Of a stretch of DNA of 64,000 nt, positions 36,192 through 48,321 are shown piece after piece. The DNA comes from Hysterium pulicare CBS 123377 (Eukaryota; Ascomycota; Dothideomycetes; Hysteriales; Hysteriaceae), in NCBI GenBank assembly GCA_000467715.1, contig AJFK01000510.1, positions 1 to 64,000 of the forward strand, read 5' to 3'. Below the pieces are notes generated by a model. The model made no database searches. It had not been told where the DNA came from and worked only from the letters and a program-made list of their open reading frames with translations. The position numbers and the translations under genes are program-made. The number at the start of each line of letters is the position of its first letter. Position 1 is the first letter of the stretch.

Positions 36192-37204
36192 TGAGAAAAT
36201 AACAAAGAGTACGAGTAGTTGTGTTCCTAATAGCAGACAAAGTGTGCAGCTGTGAGAAGTGATTCAAATATGGACGCATGGGAACTGGTACGCCAGAGGT
36301 GGGACATCTGCATAGGTATATGGTGAGCCAAGACATGTAGACAAATTGGGAAATATGGCTGGGACTTACGAGGAACAAGGACCATGTCGTGTTGGCCTCG
36401 GTGTGGTTCCAGGAATAAGCTAGATAGCCATCATGCCACTATGTATGGAAATATGCAGTTAAGCGGAAGTCATTTGCGGGACTATGAGAAAGTGGTCGTG
36501 AAGGAACGGCGGCTTGGGAACAGGCAGGCCAGTAGTGGCACGGCTGGAACGCGAGGAGAAACTGATCAACAGAATGAATTATGGACTACCTAGCCGACGA
36601 AAAGCCAATAATGATCAAATCACAGGACTACTAAAGGGAATTTCAGCGCGCGGGTATGTATCATGGCGCAACGGAGATCCGTGCCGCATACATGACGGCC
36701 GGTCTGAGAGACGACAAGGGAAAGACAGCACTCTCACGACGATGATGCCAGCAGTAGTGCGACTAGCTCGCCGGGACTCACGAGCGACTCAGCTGGGCCT
36801 CAAGCCAGAGCTGATTGCATGGGGCGGTGGCCGTCGAAGCGGTCAAGCAGGCTGGAAACTAGGCCGGTGTCGTTGTTGGACGAGGGAAGATGGTGCATTG
36901 CTCGCACTCGGCAGCTCGAAAGGTGTCGACAAGAGAGCAGGCAGGCCACGATTAGCCGCTTGACAGGATGGGCATAATTCTTATTATTGGCAGGTCGGCG
37001 GCGACACAGGTCGCGGGGGAGCAGGCCAATGGCAGCAGCAGGACGGGTGTGATGGGGGTTCAGAAGGGCAAGATCTCGTGTCGATGGGTACCCACCTCAG
37101 GGGGTTTTTGGCTGCAGTTTCGGAGAGAGTGGAAGGGTTGAGGTTGGCTGGCCCAGCGCAAATTCACGCCCACTACCCACCGCTGCTGCTCACGACGGAC
37201 ACTC

Positions 37205-37221
37205 CTGCTGGTCGGATGCTG
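37205..37221 (+). repeat. 17-mer repeat, first copy
   Basis: CTGCTGGTCGGATGCTG occurs here and again at 38723-38739. An exact 17-base match inside 8 kb is unlikely by chance, but the flanks do not match. Confidence 0.5.
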
Positions 37222-38722
37222 TATGGGCGGCGGTGCTTGGGTGACATGGGCCACCCGCTTGGTTTGGCTGCGCGATCTGGGGCCTTCTGCGGGAGAAGCA
37301 TCAGGCAGCTCGATTCACAAGTCGCTTTTCCCAGCCGAACGGCTTTACCAGTTTTCCAGAATCACCGTGCAACCGGCCTGTTCCCTGCAGCGGACGCCTG
37401 ACTTGACAGCACTTGCTTAGGCGGTGCAACCGGCCCACAAGCAACAAGTCGCATGCTGCATCAGACGGCCGTCGCTGCTGGGGTGCACATGCAACGGCAC
37501 CGCCGCAACACGGAAATTGCAGCAATCAGGATTCACAGGCAGATCACAGTCCTTCAGCCTCGCTGGCACCTGAGCAAGCACCCGTCTCCCCCAGCGTGGG
37601 ACACCACCTCGGATGTCTGGGACGACTGGGATCGTGCATTTGCGCGCTTTGCTGGCTAGGCTGCGCCGAGAAAAAGCACAAAGGCCTTTCCTGCCATGTG
37701 GAGCGGTTTGGGTCTGAAACGGTGGAGGATGCTAACTGCTCCAAAGGAACATGCATGCTCTGTTCAGAGGGCCACCGGGGACATAACTCGGGAACACGAT
37801 GCCAAAAAAGAGCCACCAACAGTAGTCATATGTCTGAGCCTCATGTGCGTAGGGGCGGAGTTGGTACGTAGTCGTAGAGTGCACCACGGGAAAGACCACC
37901 CAGTCAAGCTGACGATGGGCATAACGCGCGTTCCTTGGGGCCTCAACTAAACTAACAGATTCTATATCGAAAACTCTTCAAGCATATTCCGTCTGCCTAG
38001 CCAGTAGCCGCTCCGTACCCAGCAGCGAGGGTGCCTTTAACCATCCACATGGATATTCCGTCAACCGTCAGCCCAGCCAGGAGCGCAGGAACGGCATCGT
38101 GACTTTTGTCTGGCGCCTCCTCATTTACCAAAAGTCAAGTGCAACTGGCCGGCGATCGCCACGAAGGAAGCCGTGTTCACTGTCCCCGACTTAGGCTGTG
38201 TGACGCGGTGACCAAGCAAGGCGAATAGAGCAGAATGCCTAAAGTTAAGGGGTTCGTAATGCCTGCCACTATCCAGAAATGAGGAGTCGATCGAAAAGAG
38301 GAGCTGCTCGCTAACTTAAAGGATGACGGTCGTCTGAGTCTGCTTAAAAGGGATCAATCATGCTCCCCACCCGCAGACGGCGACCAGGCTGTAAGCGGCA
38401 ATGCGTCTGATAGTAGCTTGATAAGAAAAGTCCCCGGCCATCTGGCGACGAGATTGCAGCCGAAGCGCCGATAAACCCTGGTCGTCATCCCGCCGGGATG
38501 ATCGACAGCGGTGGTCGTGGTGTTGAGGAGTCTGGTTGGACGCTGGGCTCACGATCCGCTGTCGCTGCCAGGGGGCCCGGTCTGCTCAGCATCTGGAGAA
38601 AGGCGGACCAGGCACTTTCTCTGGAGAAAAACCAAATTTGCGGGCGTGCATGGATTACGCGTGCACAGGCCGAAGGAAGTCCAAAGGCTCCTCGCTTGGC
38701 TGCACCCAGGAACGCCATCGAA

Positions 38723-38739
38723 CTGCTGGTCGGATGCTG
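38723..38739 (+). repeat. 17-mer repeat, second copy
   Basis: Second copy of the 17-mer at 37205, same orientation, about 1.5 kb away. Confidence 0.5.
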
Positions 38740-38867
38740 GTTGCTGACGCAATAAATCCAATCATAATGAAAACAGTCTTTAACAACTGGACGGCACGGC
38801 CAGCTGCTTATGCTGGCAGAGGAGGAATCGGAATGCGAAATAATCAACGCTTGCAATTTGGACCCCC

Positions 38868-38883
38868 GTTGTTGTTGTTGTTG
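38868..38883. repeat. (GTT)5 microsatellite
   Basis: Five tandem GTT units in noncoding DNA. Confidence 0.8.
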
Positions 38884-41800
38884 CACGCTTTACGAGTCGT
38901 ACTGTACCGTGTATCTGCCAATACATACCAGGTCCCATGTATTCGCCGCCTGAGTCGTATGCATCCGCATTCGCATCCCACGCATCAATATTCAAACATG
39001 ACCGCAGCCGACAGATTCCGGCTTGCTCTCCTACTTGGTCGTTTGCAACGCGCAACGGTGCACGACAATCATCGTCGGACCGCGAAGCAGCCTTGGAGCA
39101 CTGCCGTGCGGAGTACTTGTTTGCCGCATCTCACGCAGCAACAGTGCATCAAGACCGGATTGTCTGGCTACATTGGTGACGCTTACAGGCTGTGTCCTCA
39201 GGGTTCTGCACGCCTGTGACTGTGAATGCGAGGGGTATGAATTGCAGAAGGCTCGGAAGCCACGACACTAACCACTACCGCCTGTGCCAGCAACAGAGCG
39301 GTGGGCCTGTCTGTTGGAATCACAGTTGAAGGCAGCAAGCCGCTGTTTCAGCAGCGCCTCCGTTTAGCTGGTCACAACCATGCCGTGTGCTGGAGTTTGG
39401 AAATATAACGGGAAACTGTGGATTCTAGCAGCCTCATCAGCCTAGCTATATGCATCACGGCAAGACACAGAATGAAAACCCTTAAATGACGTACCCCCGC
39501 GAGTCCCACGAGACGGGTGGGTCCAAACGTGGCGTCGCATCGTGAAAAGAAAGGCAGCGGCATAAGCGGCATCGTCCATGATCAGGATCGAGAATGCGCA
39601 CATCCTGCTAAAGCCCCTTGCGTCGAAAGACTCGTGCATGTGGGTGGAAAAGTCTTCTGATGAGTGGTGCAAAGAAGCCAATCGTCAGCGCCGTCTAATG
39701 CCGTCGAGTCCGTCGGTCTCTCACAGAAGCCTAACGCAGGCAAAGTCGAAGGTGACAAGGCTCGTTGGAGTGACTGGAATTGGATAGGGCCGGGCTTGGT
39801 TGGTCTTTGCTGCACTGTGAGATGATCGCTCCCCAGTCAAGATGCAACACTCCCTGGAATAACAATTCCCTTTTAGTTTATCGTTTTAATGACTCTTGTC
39901 CTGCGTTCTAGACCGTCAAACACTGGGTTACTACTCTCGGCTTCCGGCCTGCACGCCCCAGCAATAATGTGTCAATCTGTCTTAATACACATTGGTACGT
40001 TCCCACCTTGACTCAGCAGGCTTGAATTATCCGACGAGCCACCCGATCGGGCAGTCGGTGAAGTGTACCTTTGGAGCGCAGATGCACCCCCAATATCTGC
40101 CTGTCATGCGCACTTCGAAAAGCCACAGCCAAACCCAACGACCGGTTGGCTGCGCCTGTACAACTATTTGCCAGCGAGGAAACGGAAAAGCAAGATTATG
40201 GCCTTTCATAGCTCTTAACCGACGGCCTCCGCCTGCGCACCATGGAAACTATATTCACAGCAAAGCGGCAACGTGGAAGTGACATTTGCAGTGTCGTGCT
40301 TGTTGCTGACGGCTGGAAAACTCTGTTTTAGCGACTGGCCGGCGTGCCACACGAGCAAGACAAAAGCGAAAAAGCATCCGCTGCAGGCTGCCTGTACCTC
40401 TAGCATGTAGCATCATGCACCTTGTCTCAACTGTTGTTTGTCCCTCGATGGTGCTATGTGCTCTAGCGTTATATCGGACCTGAGGCGACTACTTTCGTTA
40501 CTCTGGAATGCCACTGCTGAAACCTTGAGCACAGTCTCGATCCTTGTTTCTTCCATCTAATGCAAGGCAGTACTGCGGTCATGGCGAGCTTATTATCCTT
40601 TCCTCCTACTTTGTCGCGTTCCACTCCTGCCTTCAGACGAGCTGACTCCGTTTCGTGCGTCCCCGTTCAATGCAGATCGGGGTCGCCTTACTTGGGAGGC
40701 ATACTGTCAGATCCTGGTCTTGGCCCGCGGTCAGCACGGAAACAACCGCAATCACGGCAATCACTATTGGGGGAATGACATTATTGCGCAGCAGTTCCGA
40801 CAAATGATATATCCGAGGTCGGAACGACTTCATGCTTATCCCTCAAGCAGTCATAGAGCCCGCCCATGCCTGTTACACCATAAGCCTGGGGCCTGCATCT
40901 TTAACGACAATCGTTAAACATGCTCCGGCTGCTGCTGGCCATACTTTATTATTTTACCATGCAATGCAGATCTTCTGTCATACTACCGTTGACGTTTCTG
41001 TCAGACCTGCCTTGTGGCAGGCAATAAAGGAGATCTACAGAGTACTGTGGCAGAGTGGGAACCTGAACTCGTATAACCCACTATCTCTTTAGCATGTCTA
41101 CTTCTTCTTGGCCTTGTACCGTCATCTGTCGGTCCTTGTTCCGGACTTACTGGCTGACGAAGCTACGCTTGTCTATGCACACTCTCCTCCTCACCCGAAG
41201 CCATCCCACCGTTTGCTCACTGCTCAGGCATCACCTAATAAGTATCTATCAAGGTGCCTGCATTGTCTCATCCTCCAGGCTAAACTCATCCCGCCCTCGT
41301 CGATCAGCCTCCAAAACATGTACCGTGGTGAAGACCACATCTTCCCGTCTATTTTTGGACCACCCAAGGAGCCCGAAGCCTTGCCGTCCGCTAAATAGCC
41401 GAGGCCAAATCCGAAGTATTGCAATCTGATGGAAAACGTCGGATGTTGCATCAGTTCTTTGGGTACGGGGTGCAAAGGAATTTCATCACTGGTAGAAAAC
41501 AATTTGGCAAAATCCCGATTCCGACACAATGCGTAGATCACGGGAGTTTCGAACCAGACCCAAAGTTGCATGCATGTGCCGTCTCAAAACACACCGCTGC
41601 TAAGCTGGTCGCGACACTACGGAACAGTAGACGCAAGAAAGAAATCTTCCTTGCGTCCCAAGATCAATCTCGATTCAATCTTCTCCAATATTCCTCTCTA
41701 GTAACGCTAGTGTCTGTAGTGGGTAAAATCAACCCCTCGCTGATTTCCCAAGGCATCGCATCTCGGCAGCAGCCAAGTGATCACACAACGCCAGCACAAC

Positions 41801-43977
41801 GATGAGAATCAGACCATGAGAGACAAAACAGAGTGTAACTCAAAGTATTTGCCTGCCTAGGCTGCTTATAACAAGCTTCATAGGCAAGGCGTGGAGCCCT
41901 ACTCTGCCTATACGTCTTAGATCATGAAAGCAATGCGAGAGTTTTGATCAGCAAGCCGGAATAATATATGCTAGGACAGCCAGGCTTCACTGCTCACCTG
42001 GAACGCCTATCGGCATTTACCAATCGGCCTCCGCATGATCTTTCGCAATTGTTCTTCCTTGTCATCTCATCTTCTCTCCACTCTTATACACCTACCCAAT
42101 CTAGCAATTGATGAAAGACCTTTCCTTTGCATACTCCACATTTCACGCGTTCAACTTTCCCCTGCCAGTCAGCTTCTGACCGGACAACTTCACGTCAATC
42201 ATTCGGACTTTCTTTTTACTTGGCCAGGACCGTCATACATACCCTTCTCTCATGACGTGTTTCCTTCTTTGACCACTTGCCGTCACCGCCTCATCCTCTC
42301 GAAACTTGCTCATCGGCAAGATTGTCTCCGCACTGGAGGTTCCGTTCGCTGTCCGTGAAACTGTTTCAAACCAACACTACCGGAGGATGTCTAATCGAAA
42401 CTCACCGGTCTTTGCGATTGTTCAAAGCCCCAAACGTACATTAGGCCTCCCAGATGCATGTTGGAGGATTTCTCTTCGGGAACATCATTATTTGGGATCC
42501 CTTGAATGACTCATGTCAGTGACACGATTTTTAGAGGTTTTAACCTGGCCCGATTATCCTGCGGTGACCCACCTCGTTCACGGACTTCTAGCTCAAGGAT
42601 GGGGAGTGGCTGGCTGAAGTGCATTTCGGCATCCGCTCCTTCACACAACGAGTATTCGCGAAATCTTAACCTCGTTTTCATTCTTCAGAAGTTTCTTCAA
42701 CCTACCGACGTTCGAATAGCACTATCATGGCCATCCAAGATGGACCGACGAATGGCATTTCCGTCTCCATATGCTCTGAGGACCTACACTGGATATCTAG
42801 CTAACAAAGAGGTCAAAGACTGAGGCGTCAACCACATTCTCCCATGCCAGCATGCTAAGTCCACAGGCGTCAGTGTCCTCAACAAGTGGCTAATCCAGCG
42901 TTCAATAATTCGAAACCCACGAAAGTCCACAAATCTGAACAATAATCTCGCCCCAGACCACAAGTTGTAAACCCGAAAACCTCCGTACTTAGTCTCCCTA
43001 ACTTTTTTTTCCACCGAACACAGTTCCTTCGAACTTCTAGAAATCCAGCTCATCCCAGAGGCTCCAAGCAAGTGCAACGAAAGACCAACGACCAATCGCA
43101 ATCGTTCCAATAGAGTCAAATCAGGACGCATAGAAATACATTGGGATATGCATCTCATGGCTCCAGAGAACCGCGAGCTGTTACATCAGTAGGAGGAAAC
43201 ACTACACGCCAGGTGCATGACAAGCTCGGCGATTCGAGAAAGACACGAAGTCACTAACGCAGAAGAAATAAAGACCTGTCCACGACATGATTAAGTGCGG
43301 CTAACCCGTTCTCCCAAGATCTTATTGACGTGTTTCCTACTTCCCTTGAATATTTCTTGGAAGTTGATGGAGACGCAGCCTCCGAGCAAGAAATCTCTCC
43401 CCCTCTCTCTTTATCTTTGAGCACAAATGCCAAAATCAAAAACTTCCCTCTGTAGCTCTCCTTTCCGATCCATCGAAGACCACGCGATGCTGCACTGATT
43501 ATTCCAGCCACTTGAAAGCGTAATTGTGATCCAGATAGTCTTAAGAACACAAGCAATGGTCCGCCCAAAGAATTTGTCTCCCACGTCTAGCGGACTAGTG
43601 CCGAGGCACATATGGCTGGATTTGCTGATTGTGGAAGTAATAAAGCAGGCAACGAGGTAGTGATTGGTTTTGCCAGAAAGTAGTACGAAAAAGGATATCT
43701 GCAGATATACGTTATCATGAAAGGCGGAGCGGCTCAGCGGCTCCATCTCGTCGAAAGGGGCATGTGAACGCGAAATCAGATCTCGAGTCCAAGAACACAA
43801 GGTCAGCTGTCAAAATACCAGATAGAATCTCTACCCATCTCACATAATGCCATACGACTTTTGTAATATGCGAATCATAGTATACACGGAAAACCTCTAC
43901 AACTCACGCTCATGCAAATTTCTTGACGAATAGCCCCTTTCGCCCAACTAGTACATACTTCCCACAACCTAATCCAA

Positions 43978-45571
43978 TTATCCCATAACCATACCCTTCA
44001 AGCCGGCCATATCACCCTCCTTGGCTGCAATTTCAAAATACCCATAGATGATTGTGACAGCGAGCAGGATACCGGTTCCGCTACCTAGGGCGCCAAGCAA
44101 ATCACTTCCGACTGACAATGCACCAATGCAGGCACCTCCGAAGGCGGCGGCGGTGGGGATGACACGCTTGAGTTCCTTGTACATAGATTCTTCACGGTGA
44201 CCGGCCATGACCAGACCTTGTTCCTTAAGCTGTTTGGCGACGTCACGGGGAGAGGAGCCAGAGACTTCGATCCAGGTCTTGGAGAAGACGGCGCAGGCGA
44301 CTAGCATGTATACGACGAAGACAGCGGTTTTGAGGGGGTCTGAGAGGGCTTCGGTTATGGAGAGAGGAGGGGACCTGGAAAGGCCAGAATATTAGTATTG
44401 CAGTATAAAAAATTGAGGGTTCAAGACGTACATATAGTAGGCAACACCGGAGGTAGCGAACAGCTGAGCGGATCCCTCACGCGGCTCCCAGACACCTAGG
44501 AGCTTGACCAGGAGGTTGTCAGAAAAGCGGGAGTACAGCATTTGGCTGACAAGGAAGATATTGGAGGACAAGGCTGATTGCAGCATAATAGGCATGTTGG
44601 AGGTATAGAACAAGCGAACTGGGTATGAGCCGCGGACACCACGTTGGCGGGCAGACTTGACGGGGATCTCAACACGGAAACCTTGGAGATAGATGACTGC
44701 GCCAAAAACAACGACGGTCGCCAAGAGGTTCATGACGTTGGGGAGGTTCTGACGGTAGAAAGCTTCGCGCAGAGCAATAGTCTTGTTAGGCCAGGTGAAA
44801 AGGAGGTGGACAAGGGCGATAATGGCACCCTCGAATTCGGGACCACGGCCGGTGTTAATGGTGGTGGGGGAGAAGGCCTTCCACACGATGGATTCGCAGA
44901 TATTGGTGGCAATAAAGAGGGAGATACCACTTCCAAGACCATAGCCTTTCTGTAGAAGCTCGTCCAGGAGAATGACAATGAGACCAGCAATAATGAGCTG
45001 GATGACAAGGAGCACGCAAATACCAGCGCCGAGATCCGATGGCTGGCCGTAAAGACCGGAGATAACGTAGACGACAGCTTGACCAAATGACAAGAGGATA
45101 GCAAGAAGCTTCTGCGCGGTCTGGTATAGCTCGCGGTCCGACTTCAGGTCCAAATTGACGTCAATCAAGTGGGTACCAGCGAGAAGCTGGAAAACCATGC
45201 CAGAGGAGATAATCGGCGTTATACCCAGCTCCATCAGTGTTCCTCGATTACTCGCCATCATCATACGCAACCAGTATAGAGGGTCTGATGTGTCTGACGA
45301 CACAATGCCGTATAAGGGCATCTGGCTCATGACCAGGAAGACAAGGAGAGTTAGACCCGTCCATACTAGTCGGTTGTTGAAAGGGACTTTGCTCTCGGGT
45401 AGCTGGATCTCGGGGACGAGAGGTACAAAGGGCTTTACGAGATCGAGAAACCGTACTATGTTGCAATAACGGGTTAGTATTGAGACCAATTCGGATATTT
45501 GTGTGGAATGGGGTTGGGGATGCGCCATAACAGCTGAGTGCAGGATCGAGGGAGCACTTACGGCCACTCAT
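43978..45571 (-). CDS. SEC61: Sec61 translocon alpha subunit
   Basis: Exons 45571-45562 (10 nt), 45455-44432 and 44374-43978 give 476 residues, the usual Sec61 alpha length. The start [20 protein letters not shown] matches fungal Sec61 and requires the tiny first exon. Ten hydrophobic segments are visible, with the plug region [56 protein letters not shown] and the C-terminal cytosolic loop [17 protein letters not shown]. It is the channel that moves nascent proteins into or across the ER membrane. The first intron is 106 bp, the second 57 bp. An open frame that starts upstream inside intron 1 is an artefact of unspliced reading. Confidence 0.97.
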
Positions 45572-46640
45572 GATTGCGGTTGAATGGCTCTATGCGAGAA
45601 CAAAGGAGATGAAGGGAGCGAAGGGAAAGCAGAAGGAATTGAAGGGAGGGGGATGTAGGAGTTGATGAGCTTTTGGAGGACACGTTGTGTCGCTAAACTT
45701 CGAGCTCAAAATCTAATATTATGTAAGCATACTAGCGCAAATCTATCCCTGAGCTAATCCTAACTAAACCTTCCACCCTCTTCTATTTCGACCTCGCCCA
45801 AGAGATGGAACACCTGTTCACATTGAGTATACTCTATACACTTCAGTACAGGAAAGTTCCGGTCGACTCAGTTCTATAAGGGACCTTCCCAAGTCCATGT
45901 CATCTATGCAAACTACCAGCAATGGAGAATGTAGAGCGCAACATCCTCCTAGAGAGGCTATGGATTCATTCACCCACTGTGGGCAGGTATATTTCAATAC
46001 ATGTTCACAAAGGTGATTCTTTTAGTGAGGTCCCTGCATATTTGATGCCTAAAACATAGCAAGGTAAAGGCGCTCACTATCACATGATCTTGCAACGAGA
46101 CGACTTCTTCGTCCAGGCAAGGTAGGTGCCAGACAGCAATGCTGTGGTACAGAACAATTTGACTGCTTAGTACAAGAGCTACTATTGTACATGTGGCTTC
46201 ATTGAGCATATCGAGACACTTTGATAATCAGAAGTACGGTTAAGCTACTTCTGCACGAAGATTTACAAGTATGAAAACCGATACCGTAGTACATACCACC
46301 TCTTCTTGCGGAATAACCATCTTTCATAAGCCAACTTTTCGTTTCTTTCCCTTGAAGACTCGTCACCTTTTTGGAAATTCGCATACCAATCTTAATTTGA
46401 TTGGAGGATGGAAATTCCCCATATCCAAGTCATCGGCTAAATTGATTGTACCTGGCATTTCATTTACTCTTATACATGATCCACAGCTAACGGAGTATTT
46501 TCTGTATTGGATCTTCACCTGTTTCCCGGTTACGAATACTTAAACTCATCTAATTTTCCATCCTTTAAAACTATGTGTTATGTTGCTTCTAGGCATTCAT
46601 CATTCCCATAACGACACCCTATTTCTCTGACTAAGCCATC
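45572..46640. promoter_or_regulatory. Divergent intergenic region, SEC61 and pectate lyase
   Basis: About 1.07 kb between opposed starts. The short frames inside have no support. It should hold both promoters; the pectate lyase side is AT-richer. Confidence 0.35.
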
Positions 46641-48161
46641 ATGCGTTTCTTCGACTTAGTTATAAGCTTCCTACTCTTCTTCCAACCCTCCTTCTCCCTC
46701 GTCGCCTTCCCAGGTGCCGAAGGCTTCGGCCGCAATGCCATTGGTGGCAGGCAAGGGTCAGTTTACATCGTCACAAATCTTAACGACACTGGTACCGGTT
46801 CTCTCCGCGATGCTGTATCCCAATCCGACCGAATCATCGTCTTTGCTGTTGGTGGCGTGATCAATATCAAGGACCGGATCGTGGCATCGAAGAGGGTTAG
46901 TATCTTGGGACAGACGGCGCCGGGAGGAGGAATTACTGTCTATGGAAATGGTTGGAGCTTCTCTGGGGCTGATGATGCGATTGTTCGGTATGTAAAAGTC
47001 AAAGCTTCTTTTATTCTGCTGTATAGTATAACTTGTGGCTTCAAATTTCAATACCTCGCAGATTCAGTAGCTTCTATAACAAGTGTCGCGTTGTTATTGA
47101 GCAGCGTCTCCAATTCCTCGTCATTATTTCCCAAACATGCCATCCCACCGAAAATTGATATACCACCTCTTTCAAAAGAGCCATCTCACTTACCATACCA
47201 AATCTACTTCTATTCCCCATCTAACCCGCTCACCAGCTACATCCGCATCCGCATGGGCAAAAACGGCACCAGCGGCAAAGACGCCATAACCATCGCCACC
47301 GGCTCCAACATGATCTTCGACCATGTCTCCGTAACCTGGGGCCGCGACGAAACCTTCTCCATAAACAGCGACACTGCCGCCAACATCACAATCCAAAACA
47401 GCATCATCGGCCAAGGGCTCGAAACGCATTCCTGCGGCGGCCTGATCCAGACATCCACTGGGGGCATAAGTCTCTTCCGGAACCTCTACATCGACAACAA
47501 AACACGAAATCCGAAAGTTAAGGGTGTGAATGAGTTTACGAATAATGTGGTGTATAACTGGGGAGGCGGAGGCGGGTATATAGCTGGGGACTCGGATGGT
47601 CAGAGTTATGCTAACGTAGTGGGGAATTACTTCATCAGTGGACCGAATTCATCTGTTTCGGCTTTTACGAGGGGAAATGCGAATTTCCATGGCTATGTCG
47701 ATGATAATTTCTATGATGCGGATAGAGATGGGACGCTGAATGGGAAGGCGATTGCGGTTGATTCGAGTAGCTATGGCGGCATGGTTATTATGGCGACGCG
47801 CTATGATTATCCTGCTGTGTCTCGTGTTCTTTCTCCCGCGGATGCGGTGGCGTATGTTGTGGCTTATGCTGGAGCGTCTAAGGTTCGGGATGAGGTCGAT
47901 ACGCGCCTGGTCTCTGAGCTCAAGTCTTGGGGTAAGGAGGGGGAGCTGATATCGGATGAAAATGTTGCGCCGATGAGTGGGCCGGGAACCCTGGCGGCGG
48001 GTACGAAGCCAGTGGATACGGATGGTGATGGCATACCGGATGATGCGGAGACGAAGTTGGGAACTGATCCGAATAAGGCGGACGCGATGGGGGATAAGGA
48101 TGGCAATGGGTATGTCAATGTGGAGGACTGGGTGAACTCTTTGGTGCCGAGTTCGTATTGA
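46641..48161 (+). CDS. Secreted pectate lyase (PL1-like) with C-terminal calcium-binding repeats
   Basis: Exons 46641-46987 and 47237-48161 give 423 residues. Residues 1-20 are a signal peptide (MRFFDLVISFLLFFQ). The mature start FPGAEGFGRNAIGGRQG and SGSLRDAV-like VTNLNDTGTGSLRDAV belong to the pectate-lyase parallel beta-helix. FDHVSVTWGRDETFSI and NLYIDNKTRNPKVKG match conserved family blocks. The C-terminus has DTDGDGIPDDAE and DKDGNGYVNVEDWVN, calcium-loop repeats like those of bacterial secreted enzymes. It would cleave de-esterified pectin outside the cell. The 249 bp intron (GTATGT...CACCAG) is five times the local norm, a multiple of three and stop-free, so unspliced mRNA would stay in frame. 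Confidence 0.88.
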   Translation: MRFFDLVISFLLFFQPSFSLVAFPGAEGFGRNAIGGRQGSVYIVTNLNDTGTGSLRDAVSQSDRIIVFAVGGVINIKDRIVASKRVSILGQTAPGGGITVYGNGWSFSGADDAIVRYVKVKASFILLYSITCGFKFQYLADSVASITSVALLLSSVSNSSSLFPKHAIPPKIDIPPLSKEPSHLPYQIYFYSPSNPLTSYIRIRMGKNGTSGKDAITIATGSNMIFDHVSVTWGRDETFSINSDTAANITIQNSIIGQGLETHSCGGLIQTSTGGISLFRNLYIDNKTRNPKVKGVNEFTNNVVYNWGGGGGYIAGDSDGQSYANVVGNYFISGPNSSVSAFTRGNANFHGYVDDNFYDADRDGTLNGKAIAVDSSSYGGMVIMATRYDYPAVSRVLSPADAVAYVVAYAGASKVRDEVDTRLVSELKSWGKEGELISDENVAPMSGPGTLAAGTKPVDTDGDGIPDDAETKLGTDPNKADAMGDKDGNGYVNVEDWVNSLVPSSY

Positions 48162-48321
48162 GGATTTAGAAGATTGTCGGCGGATTTGTAAATAGTGGAA
48201 AAATAGGTTCACATTGCCAGCTTCGGCAACAAAGATGCTACATGATTCATACAGGGTATCTCCAACTCTCTACTTTCTGCCCGTACCCAGCTTCCAAAGA
48301 TTTCCTCCCTTCTCTCTTTCC
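48162..48321. other. Short convergent spacer
   Basis: 160 bp between the 3' ends of the pectate lyase and lectin-like genes; shared terminator space. Confidence 0.4.

Larger units (their letters stand above)
36192..43977. other. 7.8 kb stretch with no recognisable gene
   Basis: Both strands carry only short overlapping open frames without family motifs, in-phase introns or consistent codon bias. Base composition is not extreme, so it is not an AT-rich RIP island, and I see no transposase, reverse transcriptase or terminal repeats. Small repeats are present: a 17-mer at 37205 and 38723, the 12-mer GTGCAACCGGCC twice near 37370-37440, and a GTT run at 38868. It could be a large upstream control region, a noncoding RNA locus or eroded sequence. 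A minus-strand frame at 41224-41571 has a somewhat protein-like composition, but I cannot support it. Confidence 0.45.

Noticed and set aside
41540-41570. GGTTCGAAAC on the minus strand, resembling a tRNA B box
   Set aside because: No A box or cloverleaf can be formed upstream; not a tRNA.
36192-43977. Idea that the empty region is a mobile element or RIP-affected repeat
   Set aside because: No terminal repeats, no transposase-like or reverse-transcriptase-like frame, no AT-rich bias of the kind RIP leaves.
45248-45571. 107-codon frame starting at the SEC61 start codon
   Set aside because: It is read-through of the first SEC61 intron; splicing after 10 nt gives the conserved N-terminus instead.
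47190-48212. Antisense frames over the pectate lyase gene
   Set aside because: Shadows of a strongly GC-biased third position in the sense gene.
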